From Streptomyces platensis (lineage in GTDB: Bacteria > Actinomycetota > Actinomycetes > Streptomycetales > Streptomycetaceae), in NCBI RefSeq assembly GCF_008704855.1, contig NZ_CP023691.1, positions 186,001 to 250,000 of the forward strand: a DNA stretch of 64,000 nt, given 5' to 3'. Under the pieces are notes generated by a model. It ran no database searches, was not told the DNA's origin, and saw only the letters and a list, made by a program, of their open reading frames with translations. Position numbers and translations under genes: made by a program. Shown in pieces: positions 41,634-50,576 of this stretch (positions are counted from its first letter, which is position 1; each line of letters opens with the position of its first letter).

Positions 41634-42332
41634 TCAGGCGTTTCTGAACGACGCGAGGTGGGCGAACACCACCACATTGTCGACGTAGTCCTTGACCTTC
41701 CGGTCGTATGCGCCACCACAGGTGATCACGCGAAGCTGCGCGGTGGGGGCGTCGGAGTAGACCCGCTCGTTGGGGAAGCGCGCCTTGTTGAAGGTCTCGA
41801 CGGAATCGACCTTGAAGCTGGCGATGATGCCGTCTTCACGGGTGATGTTGATCGTGGCGCCGGGCTTGAGCGATTCGAGTTGCAGGAACACCGCCGGTCC
41901 GGTCTTGGTGTCCACGTGACCGGCGATGATCGCCGATCCGCGCTCGCCGGGCGCGGCACCGTCCTTGTACCAGCCGACGAGATTCTTGTCGCCCGCGGGC
42001 GGCGCGTCGAGCTGCCCGGTCGGGCCGATAGCCAGCTGGGTGAAAGGCGCATCGACGGCGATCTGCGGAATCGACACCCGCTTCGGTGCGGAACGGGGCA
42101 GGGCCAGGTCGGGGACCGCCGGGGAGGCGGAGCCGTGCGGGTTGGCGGACTCGGCCACGGCGGAGTGGGACTGCGGCTTGGGGTCCGCCGAGGTGTCCAC
42201 GGAGTTGTAGACGAGGAGTGAGCCCAGCAGAAACGCTCCCGCAGACCACAGCAGACCGCGGCCGATGGGGCGCGACGCGGAGGCGGTCCGGGAGGGATGC
42301 GAATTCGGCTGAGGCGACTGCGGGGCGGTCAT
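41634..42332 (-). CDS. Class F sortase
   Basis: A 232-residue membrane-anchored transpeptidase. The N-terminus is proline/serine-rich, then a transmembrane helix (residues ~26-42), a linker and the sortase barrel. Catalytic marks are AGHVDTKTGPAVF (catalytic His), VITCGGAYDR (catalytic Cys) and an arginine near the end. Class F enzymes are typical of actinobacteria. It follows the secreted repeat protein on the same strand by 124 bases, so it is the likely enzyme that anchors that protein. ATG 42332 has a GAAAGG site. Confidence 0.9.
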   Translation of the reverse strand: MTAPQSPQPNSHPSRTASASRPIGRGLLWSAGAFLLGSLLVYNSVDTSADPKPQSHSAVAESANPHGSASPAVPDLALPRSAPKRVSIPQIAVDAPFTQLAIGPTGQLDAPPAGDKNLVGWYKDGAAPGERGSAIIAGHVDTKTGPAVFLQLESLKPGATINITREDGIIASFKVDSVETFNKARFPNERVYSDAPTAQLRVITCGGAYDRKVKDYVDNVVVFAHLASFRNA

Positions 42333-42393
42333 GTCAGGGTGCCTTTCGTGAACGAGGCGGTGGGGCGTGAGGGGGGCATCGGTACGCAATCGC

Positions 42394-42426
42394 CGCGGCC
42401 ACCGTCCACGTGGAACGGTGGCCGCG
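42394..42426. terminator. Strong hairpin between repeat-protein gene and sortase
   Basis: A perfect 12-base stem (42394-42405 with 42415-42426, CGCGGCCACCGT/ACGGTGGCCGCG) with a 9-base loop lies after the repeat-protein stop and before the sortase start. It probably ends or weakens transcription, making sortase expression lower than that of its substrate. Confidence 0.65.
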
Positions 42427-42456
42427 ACAGCGCTTCGGTCTCCGTGCGGTGCCTGA

Positions 42457-43323
42457 TCAGGCAGCCGCGGTACCCGAGGCATTGCGACGACGCAGCATGT
42501 ACGCACCGGCGCCGAGACCGCCGAGCATCAGCACGGAACCCGCGGCCATCCCGCCGCCGGTCGCCAGGCCGCCACCGCCGGTGTGGATGCCGCCGTGCGG
42601 CCTGCGGTGGTCGCCGTAGCCACCGTTGTCACGGTCGCCGTAGCCACCGTTGTCACGGTCGCCGTAGCCACCACGGCCGTGGTCACGGCCGTGGTCACGG
42701 CCGTGGTCGCGGTCGCCGTAGCCACCGCGGCCGTGGTCACGGTCGCCACGTCCGCCACGGCCGCCCTTGTCGTGGTCGTCGCCGTAGCCGCCGCCCTGGT
42801 CCCAGTCACCGAGCACGGCCTTGGCCATGGCACCGCCACCGGTGTGCATGCCACCGCTCGGCCTGCGGTTGTCACGGCAGTGGTCACGTCCGTTGCCACG
42901 TCCGTGGTCCCGGCCGTCGCGTCCGTAGTCACGCCCGTTGTCACGGTCCCGGCCGTTGTCCCGGCCGTTGTCGCGGCCGTTGTCCCGGCCGTCGCGGCCG
43001 TCACGGCCATCGCCGCGGCCATCGCGGCCACCGCGGCCATCACGACCGTCGCCCCGGCCGTCGCGGCCACCACGGCCGTCACGGCCGTCACGGCCATCCC
43101 GGCCGTCGCGGCAGTTGTCCCGCCGGCGGTCACGGTCACGGTCCCGGTCCCGACCGTGGTCACGGTCACGGTCGCGGTCGCCGTTCGTGGCCTGGTTGTG
43201 GTTGCTGGAGGAAGCGCTGTCCGACGCAATGTCCTCCGTGATCATGGCGTTCGCAGCCGGAGCAGAGATTGCAAGCACCGCCGTGATGGCGGCTGAAGCG
43301 AACAGGGTGCGAGCAGTGCGCAT
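42457..43323 (-). CDS. Secreted Arg-Gly-Asp-rich repeat protein, probable sortase substrate
   Basis: A 288-residue protein with a clear signal peptide (LFASAAITAVLAISAPAANA, residues ~7-26). It is dominated by degenerate tandem repeats of GRD, RDR, DGRDGRGG, NGRDN and later YGDRDHGRD, GGYGDRDNG. The repeats alternate positive and negative charge and contain many aromatic tyrosines. The C-terminus has LATGGG, a hydrophobic helix (SVLMLGGLGAGAYML) and RRR, the plan of a cell-wall sorting signal but without a canonical LPxTG. Probably wall-displayed through the downstream sortase F. Confidence 0.82.
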   Translation of the reverse strand: MRTARTLFASAAITAVLAISAPAANAMITEDIASDSASSSNHNQATNGDRDRDRDHGRDRDRDRDRRRDNCRDGRDGRDGRDGRGGRDGRGDGRDGRGGRDGRGDGRDGRDGRDNGRDNGRDNGRDRDNGRDYGRDGRDHGRGNGRDHCRDNRRPSGGMHTGGGAMAKAVLGDWDQGGGYGDDHDKGGRGGRGDRDHGRGGYGDRDHGRDHGRDHGRGGYGDRDNGGYGDRDNGGYGDHRRPHGGIHTGGGGLATGGGMAAGSVLMLGGLGAGAYMLRRRNASGTAAA

Positions 43324-44132
43324 GGGGACATGTTCCTTTCGGCGCAACTGCGAAGGCTGACTCTTTGTCGGCTCATCGGATCGCAGTGGCGACGTGATCA
43401 CCGTCAGCCGGATTGCGGCCGCGCACCACCGGAGAACGTCGCATTCGAGGTACGCCGTGGGCTCTTCGGGTGGCGGAAGGCAGCGGATTCACCCATTGGA
43501 CGGCGCGCGTCGTCGGCGTGTCGCGTAACGAGTGGGCTAGAGGGCTCCGACAGGCCCTCCGAGGCACCTCATTCCTCGCGCAACGAGCACCGCGAACGGA
43601 ACCCCTTCCGGCGACACGCCGACGGCTCTTGACGGTCTGAACAGCTTCGCCGCGTGGGGCGACGCAGCGGGGAAGTCCACCTCCCCTGGAGGGGCGGGCG
43701 GAGGGCAGCCGACAGCCGGCTCGACGGGGGTACGACGGCGTGGGCGCACGGGAGTACCTGTTGGCGGCCTAGGGGACGCCGGGGGACCGACAGTGAATTC
43801 GTCAACTCGCCTTTTGTGGCCGCCCATTCGAGGAACTGACAAGCAGGTCGTCATCGGGGCTGCCGCGAAGGGCTGCGGTGGTGAAACGCCGCCACGGAAT
43901 CAGCTCGGGCCTGACCACCCCGGTGCCGTAGCTCCCTGGTTTCAGGGCGAGTTGGGAAGCAGCCCTGCGGCACTTGATCGCCGGTCTACTCGGCCTCGCG
44001 GGATGCGGGCCACACCGTCACGGGAAAGGCGCTCGGCATACGCGACGACCAACCCTACCCACACCCCTGCGTGAGAGCACTTCACCCGGATTGCGGAATT
44101 CGTACGCCCAACAGGATCAGCCGGCAGGCCGT
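43324..44132. other. Intergenic region without a convincing gene
   Basis: About 800 bases between the repeat-protein promoter and the Mut7-C gene end. Short frames exist in several registers (for example 43413-43640) but are rich in Arg/Thr and lack ribosome sites. Nothing in it is recognised except the parS-like palindrome at its right edge. Confidence 0.45.
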
Positions 44133-44156
44133 GCGATGTTTCATGTGAAACATCGC
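44133..44156. other. parS-like perfect palindrome
   Basis: An 11-base perfect dyad around two central bases. Its core TGTTTCATGTGAAACA (44137-44152) differs from the bacterial parS consensus TGTTTCACGTGAAACA by one central base, and the symmetry extends beyond the core (GCGA/TCGC). ParB binds such sites for chromosome or plasmid partition. The locus has no parAB. A two-base loop makes a terminator hairpin unlikely. Confidence 0.5.
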
Positions 44157-44176
44157 AAAGCGACCCGCCCCGCCCC

Positions 44177-44914
44177 TCAGGTGGCGCTTTCCCGGAGTGC
44201 CTGTTCGACGATCGCCTCCAGCCGGGAGTGGTGCGCCCCTCGCCAATAGACGCGGCCGCATGCCGTGCACTGCGCGAACACGTCGTACGTACGCTGTGTG
44301 CCGTGCTCAAGGTGCTCACGGACGGAGTCCTTGTCGGCGTCCATGAGCGGGCCGTTGCAGGCGGTGCAGCGTGTCCACGGGGCGAGGGTGGGGGCGAAAC
44401 GCCCGAGCACGTCCCGTAGTTGCTCATCGGGCCGGTCGCTGTAGATGAATGCGCCCGCCCAGATCTCCCGCCGTCGCAGCAGCCCGCGGTCCCGGGAGAG
44501 GAGTACCCGTTGCTCCTTCGCCGAGAGCGTGGCCAGCGCCGCGTCCCCGGGATCCTCATTCGTGTACGCCGCGTCCACGCCGAGCAGCCGCAGCCTGCGC
44601 GCCAGGGTGCCGAGGTGTACGTCGAGCAGGAACCTGAGCGGCGCGCCGGGGAGCCGCTGCGGGCGCTCGATGGCGTGCACCTCGATGCGCTCGCCCGCCT
44701 GCGGGACATGGGAGACGGGGACCTCGGCACCGTCCACGACAAGCCGGCCGACCTCGGTGAGCGGGACGCCGAGCGACTCGACGACATGGCCGAGCGTCGA
44801 GGAGCCATCGGTTGCCACGGGCGTATCGGCGGTGCTGTGCGCTGAAGCGACGAAAAGGTGCAGCGCAGGGTCGAAGCTGAAGTGGATCTCGGGTCCGTTC
44901 ACGCCGGACAGCAT
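44177..44914 (-). CDS. Mut7-C RNase-domain protein with ubiquitin-like N-terminus
   Basis: A 245-residue protein. The N-terminal ~85 residues (VESLGVPLTEVGRLVVDGAE and VSHVPQAGERIEVHAIERPQ) are a ThiS/ubiquitin-like part. The C-terminal part is the Mut7-C domain: FLLDVHLGTLARRLRLLGVD, DRGLLRRREIWAGAFIYSD, and a zinc ribbon with RCTACNGPLMDA and QCTACGRVYWRG. Such proteins are predicted ribonucleases linked to RNA quality control. Start ATG 44914 is a best guess; GTG 44902 is also possible. Confidence 0.88.
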   Translation of the reverse strand: MLSGVNGPEIHFSFDPALHLFVASAHSTADTPVATDGSSTLGHVVESLGVPLTEVGRLVVDGAEVPVSHVPQAGERIEVHAIERPQRLPGAPLRFLLDVHLGTLARRLRLLGVDAAYTNEDPGDAALATLSAKEQRVLLSRDRGLLRRREIWAGAFIYSDRPDEQLRDVLGRFAPTLAPWTRCTACNGPLMDADKDSVREHLEHGTQRTYDVFAQCTACGRVYWRGAHHSRLEAIVEQALRESAT

Positions 44915-45146
44915 GCCATCGGGCGAGTCACGCCAGCCAGCGGATTCCTGCCGGTCAGAGGCTCGGGGCGAGCCGCCCGGCATGTGGATGTGCCGTGGCT
45001 CGACCGCGGCGGTGGTGCGTCTGGCTACATACGGACCGTAGTGGTCGGCGTCCCGGATTGTTCACGGTGGAGCAGGCCTCGCTCCCCCGCCGCCCCTAGC
45101 CTCACTGCCACCACATCACCACCATCACCAATGAGGGGCGGTACCG

Positions 45147-46436
45147 GTGAACTGGCACATCCACGACTACCGCGAAAACGATCTCGCCGAAGTGGTCCAC
45201 CTGATCGACTCCACGGCAGAACTGGGGCAGGAGTCCGTCTTCTCCCTCGCCGAGTGCATCAGTGCGCTGACTTCTCGGCAGCCCGCCGTGGTGGCCGTCC
45301 ACCAGGGCGCTCCCATCGGGACGGCGCTCGCCTGTGTGGCGGGTGAGCGGGGCTGGGTGATGCGGATCGCGATCTCCGCGGCCTGGCGTGGCCGGGGGCT
45401 GGCGAGTGCGCTGCTGGTGGAACTGGAGCGGCGCCTGGTCGCGGCCCGGGTGAGCCGGATCGCCTATGTGCTTCCCGAGGAGGACCTGCTCGGGGAGGGC
45501 CTGCTCAACGCGGGCTACACGCGGCAGCCCGCGGTGGCCTACTTCGAGAAGGTCGAACCGCACCACGGCCCCGCGGCCGGGCTCCTGGAGGACCTCGGCG
45601 GACGCTTCCTGCCCGCTGATCTGTGGGCCAAGGTCGCCGGCATGGAGGCGGAGAAAGACCTCATCGAGCGGCGGGTCGTGCTGCCGTTGGCGGAGCCGGA
45701 GCGGGCCGCCCGGCACGGGGTGCGGCCGCCGCGGGCCATCGCCCTGTTCGGCCCGCCGGGGACCGGGAAGACCACCTTCGCCAGGGCTATCGCCGCCAGG
45801 CTCGGCTGGCCGTTCGTCGAGCTGCTTCCTTCCCGGCTGGCCGATGAGGGCAATCTGGCGGCGGCACTGCGCAGCGCGTTCGCCCGGATCGCGGAACTGG
45901 AACGGGTCCTCGTCTTCATCGACGAGGTCGAGGAGATCGCTCCCATCCGCCACGAACCGGCCCAGCGGGGCGGACTGCATGGAGTGACAAATGAGCTGCT
46001 CAAGCTGATACCCGGGTTCCGCGAGCGGGACGAGCGGCTGCTGGTGTGTGCGACCAACTCCATCCGCTCACTCGATCCGGCGTTCCTGCGGCCGGGCCGG
46101 TTCGACTACCTGATCCCGATCGGTACGCCGGACGCGGCGGCCCGGGCGGCGATCTGGTCCCGGTACACGGACGGCCGTCCCGAGGTGGATGTGGGGACGC
46201 TGGTGGCGGCCAGCGAGCTGTTCACCCCGGCCGATATCGAGCACGCCGCCCGGATGGCCGCCCAGACGTCTTTCGAGCGGGACCTGGAGGCGATCGGCGG
46301 CGGCGCGAGCGCGCACGGGCGGCTCGGGGCGAGCACCGACGACTATCTCGCCGCCATCGACCGGTGCCGGCCGACCGTCACCCCCGCCATGGTCGACGAA
46401 TTCCGCGCGGACATCACCGCCCACGCCCGCTGCTGA
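45147..46436 (+). CDS. GNAT acetyltransferase fused to an AAA+ ATPase
   Basis: A 429-residue fusion from GTG 45147. Residues ~1-140 are a GNAT domain, with the acetyl-CoA loop AWRGRGLASALLVELE. Residues ~165-400 are an AAA+ module of the ARC/26S-proteasomal type: Walker A FGPPGTGKTTFA (201-212), Walker B VLVFIDEVEE (255-262), sensor LLVCATNSIRSLDPAFLRPG with an arginine finger, and the C-terminal helical lid. No other known adaptor is present. Acetylation of a protein or small molecule coupled to ATP-driven remodelling is one possibility; none is proven. Confidence 0.85.
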   Translation: MNWHIHDYRENDLAEVVHLIDSTAELGQESVFSLAECISALTSRQPAVVAVHQGAPIGTALACVAGERGWVMRIAISAAWRGRGLASALLVELERRLVAARVSRIAYVLPEEDLLGEGLLNAGYTRQPAVAYFEKVEPHHGPAAGLLEDLGGRFLPADLWAKVAGMEAEKDLIERRVVLPLAEPERAARHGVRPPRAIALFGPPGTGKTTFARAIAARLGWPFVELLPSRLADEGNLAAALRSAFARIAELERVLVFIDEVEEIAPIRHEPAQRGGLHGVTNELLKLIPGFRERDERLLVCATNSIRSLDPAFLRPGRFDYLIPIGTPDAAARAAIWSRYTDGRPEVDVGTLVAASELFTPADIEHAARMAAQTSFERDLEAIGGGASAHGRLGASTDDYLAAIDRCRPTVTPAMVDEFRADITAHARC

Positions 46437-46698
46437 CGACCGGCGTGCCCCTCCCCCGCACACCGGCAGGCGGCACCGACCGGACCCGCAGCCGCGCACC
46501 CGGCGCGGGCCGGCCCGGGCTCGTCCCAGGGAGCCGCGGTCGGACGACAGAACTACAGCCGGAGCACTGCAACGGGAGGACATGGGCCGCTACGACTCCT
46601 CCGTGGGGCCGATGTTGACTCCGGGTTCGCGTACGTACGGTCTGACCGGTGCCGGAACTCGTGCACCATCGGGGATCATCGAGAGGGGCGGACCACGC

Positions 46699-47898
46699 AT
46701 GGCGGAGATTGTCGATCTGGGGGCGTACGGCAAGGACTTCACCAGGGATCCTTACCCGTACTACGCCAAGCTGCGGGCCCAGGGGCCCATACACCGGGTG
46801 CGCCTCCCTTACGGCAACGACGTGTGGCTGGTCGTAGGGCACCAAGCGGTCAGGGCCGCGCTCAGCGACTCCCGCCTCAACAAGGACTGGCGGGCCGCCA
46901 TGCCGCAGGGCGACGTGGGTGAGGAATCGGCCCTGTTCACGAACATGCTGGACGCGGACCCGCCCCAGCACACCCGGCTGCGGAAGCTGGTGGCCAAGGA
47001 ATTCACCTCCCGCCGCGTCGAGGCACTACGGCCACGGGTACAGCAGATCACCGACGAGCTGCTGGACACGATGCTCGCCGCCCCGGATGGCCGTGCCGAC
47101 CTGGTGGAGGCCCTCGCCTTCCCACTGCCCATGACCGTCATCTGCGAGCTGCTCGGCGTCCCCTCCATGGACCGGGATGCCTTCCGTTCCTGGTCGAACG
47201 AGATCGTGGCGCCGACCAGTGACGAGGCGGCACAAGCGGCAGTTGTGGCGATGTCCGGCTACCTCGTCGAACTGATCGAAACCAAGCGCAACGCTCCCGG
47301 CGACGGCCTGCTCAGTGCCCTGATCCGCACCAGCGACGAGGACGGCGACCAGCTCTCCCGTGACGAGCTGGTCGGCACCGCCTTCCTGCTGTTGGTCGCG
47401 GGCCATGAAACGACCGTCAGCCTCCTGGCCAACGGTGTACGCGCCCTGCTCCAGCACCCGGACCAACTGGCCGCCCTGCGAGCCGACTTCTCACTCCTCG
47501 ACAATGCCGTGGAGGAGATGCTGCGCTACGACGGCCCGGTGGAGACAGCCACCTGGCGCTTCACCGGCGAGCCGGTCGAGATCGGCGGCACCCTGATCCC
47601 CGCCGGCGAGACCGTAGCGATCGCCCTGGCTTCCGCCTCCCGGGACCCGGAAATCTTCGCCGTCGCCGACGACTTCGACATCACCCGCGACGCACGCGGA
47701 CACACCGCCTTCGGCCACGGCATCCACTTCTGCCTCGGCGCCCCACTGGCCCGGCTGGAGGCCCGTATCGCCCTCCGCTCCCTCTTGGAGCGCTGCCCCG
47801 ACCTCGCCATGGACGCCGATTTCGACGACCTCACCTGGCGCGTCGGAATGCTCCGCGGCCCGGCGCGACTGCCGGTGCGCTGGAAGAGCTGGAGCTGA
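46699..47898 (+). CDS. Cytochrome P450 (CYP107-like)
   Basis: A 399-residue soluble bacterial P450. It has I-helix LLVAGHETTV (residues ~231-240), the ExxR motif in VEEMLRYDGP (273-276) and the heme loop FGHGIHFCLGAPLAR with Cys345. The proline-rich start (FTRDPYPYYAKLRA) is typical of CYP107 monooxygenases. Electrons should come from a ferredoxin that is not encoded here. Start ATG 46699 has GAGAGGGG. It stands alone; the substrate is unknown. Confidence 0.93.
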   Translation: MAEIVDLGAYGKDFTRDPYPYYAKLRAQGPIHRVRLPYGNDVWLVVGHQAVRAALSDSRLNKDWRAAMPQGDVGEESALFTNMLDADPPQHTRLRKLVAKEFTSRRVEALRPRVQQITDELLDTMLAAPDGRADLVEALAFPLPMTVICELLGVPSMDRDAFRSWSNEIVAPTSDEAAQAAVVAMSGYLVELIETKRNAPGDGLLSALIRTSDEDGDQLSRDELVGTAFLLLVAGHETTVSLLANGVRALLQHPDQLAALRADFSLLDNAVEEMLRYDGPVETATWRFTGEPVEIGGTLIPAGETVAIALASASRDPEIFAVADDFDITRDARGHTAFGHGIHFCLGAPLARLEARIALRSLLERCPDLAMDADFDDLTWRVGMLRGPARLPVRWKSWS

Positions 47899-48073
47899 CC
47901 AGCGTCCTGTGGATGGCAACCCCTCAGGAGTCGTCGGCACGTTGGGCGGCCACCGCGGCCACGGTCCCCAAGGCGAGACAGCTGGTCATCACGGCTGCCA
48001 TGGGTGCCGGGCTGTGAGTGCCGAACAGCCCGACCACGGGACGTACTTGACGCCTGCGGCCACGCCCCCGGCG

Positions 48074-48119
48074 GCGTGGCCGCATCGAGCCGCGGCCGGC
48101 CGCGGTCGGCCGGCCACGC
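48074..48119. terminator. Nested hairpin between P450 and chitinase genes
   Basis: A stem GCGTGGCCG (48074-48082) pairs with CGGCCACGC (48111-48119); between them a 16-base palindrome (48090-48105, CCGCGGCC/GGCCGCGG) can form a second hairpin. The genes converge here, so it likely terminates both. Confidence 0.55.
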
Positions 48120-48125
48120 ACCGCG

Positions 48126-48887
48126 TCAGCAGCTCAACTTGTCACCGGGTGTGGTTCCCAGGATCTGCACAAAGCTCGTGTAGTTGTTGATCCGGCTCTG
48201 CACCTGGCCGGGGTTGCCGCCGTTGCACTCAAGGGAGCCATTGATGCTGCGGATCGTCTCGCCGAAACCGGCGCCGCTGACCATCGCCTGGTGCGGGGTC
48301 ATGGTGCCCGGTCCGGTCTGTGTGTTCCAGTACCAGAGCGCGGTCTTCCAGGCGACGGCGGCATCCCGCTCCACCAAGTAGGGGTTGTTCAGCAGGTCGA
48401 TGCCCAGCGCGTCACCCGCCGCCTTGTAGTTGAAGTTCCAGCTGAGCTGTATCGGCCCGCGACCGTAGTAGGCCGCCTGTCCTGCGGGGCACCCATACGG
48501 CTGGGTGGCGTCGCAGTAGTGGGGATAGTTCTCGGTGTTCTGCTCGACCACGTGGACCAGGCCACCGGTCTCGTGACTGACGTTCGCGAGGAAGGCCGCT
48601 GCCTCCTGACGCTTCACGGTGTCACTTCCGGTGTTCGCGAACTCCGGATAGGCACTGAGGGCCGCGGTCAGCCCGCTGTAGGTGTAGAAGGCATTCCGGT
48701 TCGGGAACATCTGGTTGAACTGCGCCTCGCTGACGACGAACCCCTCGGCTCGGACGTCGGCACCGGCCGGGGCCGCGGCACAGTGGGAACAGCCCGTCGT
48801 GGCAGCCGCCGGTATCGTCGGCACGACGAGTGCTACGCCGACAGCTACGGTCGCGGCGCTGAGCAGCGCGGCAATACGTGACCTCAT
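48126..48887 (-). CDS. Chitinase, glycoside hydrolase family 19
   Basis: A 253-residue secreted enzyme with a signal peptide (residues ~1-30) and a GH19 catalytic domain: SEAQFNQMFPNRNAFYTYSG, FLANVSHETGGLVHVVEQN with the general-acid Glu106, AAYYGRGPIQLSWNFNYKAA, and INGSLECNGGNPGQ. There is no chitin-binding domain. Start ATG 48887 has AGGAG nearby. A DasR-type box lies about 240 bases upstream, so control by N-acetylglucosamine is likely. Confidence 0.93.
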   Translation of the reverse strand: MRSRIAALLSAATVAVGVALVVPTIPAAATTGCSHCAAAPAGADVRAEGFVVSEAQFNQMFPNRNAFYTYSGLTAALSAYPEFANTGSDTVKRQEAAAFLANVSHETGGLVHVVEQNTENYPHYCDATQPYGCPAGQAAYYGRGPIQLSWNFNYKAAGDALGIDLLNNPYLVERDAAVAWKTALWYWNTQTGPGTMTPHQAMVSGAGFGETIRSINGSLECNGGNPGQVQSRINNYTSFVQILGTTPGDKLSC

Positions 48888-49058
48888 TGCGTGACTCCTT
48901 CTCGCGGCCGGCCTCCGGGCATGGAGGGGCCACCATGTGGGGGGATCGCCTGCGGGGAAGGCCGTTGCAGCAGTCGTCCATTCAGATCAACTGGCCTACT
49001 AAGCACAGATGTTGGAGCACGGGTGGAGCAGGTGGCGCAGGCCACCAACAAGCACGGC

Positions 49059-49090
<32 letters not shown>

Positions 49091-49129
49091 AACTACGGTG
49101 ACTACGACTACGACCACGGGGAGCACTGC

Positions 49130-49140
49130 GGTCTAGACCA
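49130..49140. promoter_or_regulatory. DasR-responsive element (dre)-like box
   Basis: GGTCTAGACCA contains the full symmetric core of the Streptomyces dre consensus, AGTGGTCTAGACCACT. DasR represses chitinase and N-acetylglucosamine genes and lets go in the presence of glucosamine 6-phosphate. The site is about 243 bases upstream of the GH19 start; the direction fits chitinase control, though it could also act on the racemase. Confidence 0.65.
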
Positions 49141-49416
49141 ACCTCAGGTTATGGGCGCCCCATTGAACATGTCCATACCAATGCAGCCATCCATTGACGG
49201 GTCGCTGCTGAGAGCCGGGCGCGGCCCCGCCCCGCGGCCCCGGGCCCAGCTTCCCCGCCACCCAGCCCCGAGGGACGCGCGGAGGACGAGCGTCTCGTCG
49301 AAGAGGTGCGGAGGGCCTTCCCTTCGATAGTGAGGCGGCGGAGTAACGCCGAACGGCACTGCGCAAGGGCCGGGGGTGGTGACACAACGGCCCTCCCTCT
49401 GTGCAAAAGTGGCCCG

Positions 49417-50130
49417 ATGAAGACAATCGGGCTGCTCGGAGGCATGAGCTGGGAGTCCACGGCGGAGTACTACCGGCTGCTGAACGAGTTGACGCGCGAG
49501 CGTCTGGGCGGCCTGCACTCCGCGCGGTGCGTGCTCTACTCCGTGGATTTCGCAGAGATCGAACGACTACAGGTCGAAGGGCGCTGGGAGGAGGCGGGCG
49601 AGGTTCTCGCCCACGCCGCCCGGGCGCTGGAGTCAGCCGGCGCGGACATGCTGCTGATCTGCACCAACACCATGCACAAGGTCGCCGGCCAAGTTGCCGC
49701 CGCCGTCACCGTCCCGCTGCTGCACCTCGCCGACACCACAGCCGACGCCGTCCGTGCGCGCGGCCTGCGACGTATCGGACTGCTGGGCACCGCGTTCACC
49801 ATGGAGCAGGACTTCTACCGGGGCCGCCTGGAAAGTCACGGGCTGGATGTGCTCGTTCCGGATGCCGCCGGGCGCAGCACCGTCCATCGGGTGATCTACG
49901 AGGAGCTGTGCCTCGGGATCGTCCAGGAGGAATCCCGGCAGGCATTCATGGCCGTCATCAGGGACCTCGTTGCCGCCGGAGCCGAGGGCATTGTGCTGGG
50001 CTGCACCGAGATCGAGCTGCTCATCGGGCCGGAGCACAGCCCGGTCCCGGTCTTTCCGACCACCCGGCTGCATGCCGAAGCAGCCGTCACCCGCGCCCTC
50101 GCAGACGCCCGTAGCAGCACAGCCGGGTAG
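49417..50130 (+). CDS. Aspartate/glutamate racemase family protein
   Basis: A 237-residue two-domain racemase. The two catalytic cysteines are in LLICTNTMHKVA (first half) and VLGCTEIELLI (second half), the usual distance apart; IGLLGGMSWESTAEYYRLLN is the family's N-terminus. Aspartate racemases and related amino-acid racemases share this. The start ATG 49417 has a weak site. A hairpin terminator follows. Confidence 0.9.
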   Translation: MKTIGLLGGMSWESTAEYYRLLNELTRERLGGLHSARCVLYSVDFAEIERLQVEGRWEEAGEVLAHAARALESAGADMLLICTNTMHKVAGQVAAAVTVPLLHLADTTADAVRARGLRRIGLLGTAFTMEQDFYRGRLESHGLDVLVPDAAGRSTVHRVIYEELCLGIVQEESRQAFMAVIRDLVAAGAEGIVLGCTEIELLIGPEHSPVPVFPTTRLHAEAAVTRALADARSSTAG

Positions 50131-50148
50131 TCCAGCGGTCTCCCGAAA

Positions 50149-50184
50149 CGGGGGGTTGGAGAAAAAGCCCTCACCAACTCCCCG
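50149..50184 (+). terminator. Hairpin after racemase gene
   Basis: CGGGGGGTTGG (50149-50159) pairs with CCAACTCCCCG (50174-50184) over 11 bases with one G-T pair, and CTTTCC follows. It lies 18 bases after the stop codon. Confidence 0.65.
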
Positions 50185-50243
50185 CTTTCCACGGATTCTT
50201 GTGTCATACCGAGGTTTGAACTGACGGCAGGTACGCTGACGTG

Positions 50244-50576
50244 GTGTCGCGTACCGAGTTAGAACGACTGGCCAGGATCCGGATGCAGGTCACCGGTGAG
50301 ACGCTCGAACGCGCCATGGCTGTACTCCAAGGCCATACCACCGCCGCCACATCGCAATCCGAACCCGGCGCCAAGCCTGACGCCGCCGGAAACAGCGATC
50401 TCGACAACCGTGAGGCCGAGACCGGCAAGGTCGAGAACAGCAGGATCGAGATCGATCGGGCCGACGAACCCGGCACGGCCGGCGCGGCCCAAGAATGCGA
50501 CGCGGACACCGGGAATGCGTCAAAGCCCGACGCCCGGCGAACGCCTCAGAAACGCGGCCATCTGCGCGGCCTCTGA
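50244..50576 (+). CDS. Hypothetical protein, mostly disordered
   Basis: A 110-residue protein from one of two adjacent GTG codons (50241 or 50244). Residues ~1-32 form a helix (RTELERLARIRMQVTGETLE). The remainder is a charged, low-complexity tail (Glu, Asp, Arg, Ala, Gly) without a fold. It may be a partner-binding small protein; nothing more can be said. Confidence 0.4.
   Translation: MSRTELERLARIRMQVTGETLERAMAVLQGHTTAATSQSEPGAKPDAAGNSDLDNREAETGKVENSRIEIDRADEPGTAGAAQECDADTGNASKPDARRTPQKRGHLRGL

Noticed and set aside
42394..42426. Regulatory operator rather than terminator
   Set aside because: The 12-base perfect stem in RNA is a better fit; its position just after the repeat-protein stop codon favours a transcription terminator or attenuator.
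42600..43150. CRISPR-like array in the repeat-rich block
   Set aside because: The repeats are in-frame GRD/RDR codons of a secreted protein with a signal peptide and no regular spacers of 30-40 bases.
44133..44156. Intrinsic terminator for the Mut7-C gene
   Set aside because: Only two bases separate the 11-base arms, so RNA would lose several pairs to a loop, and the core matches parS closely.
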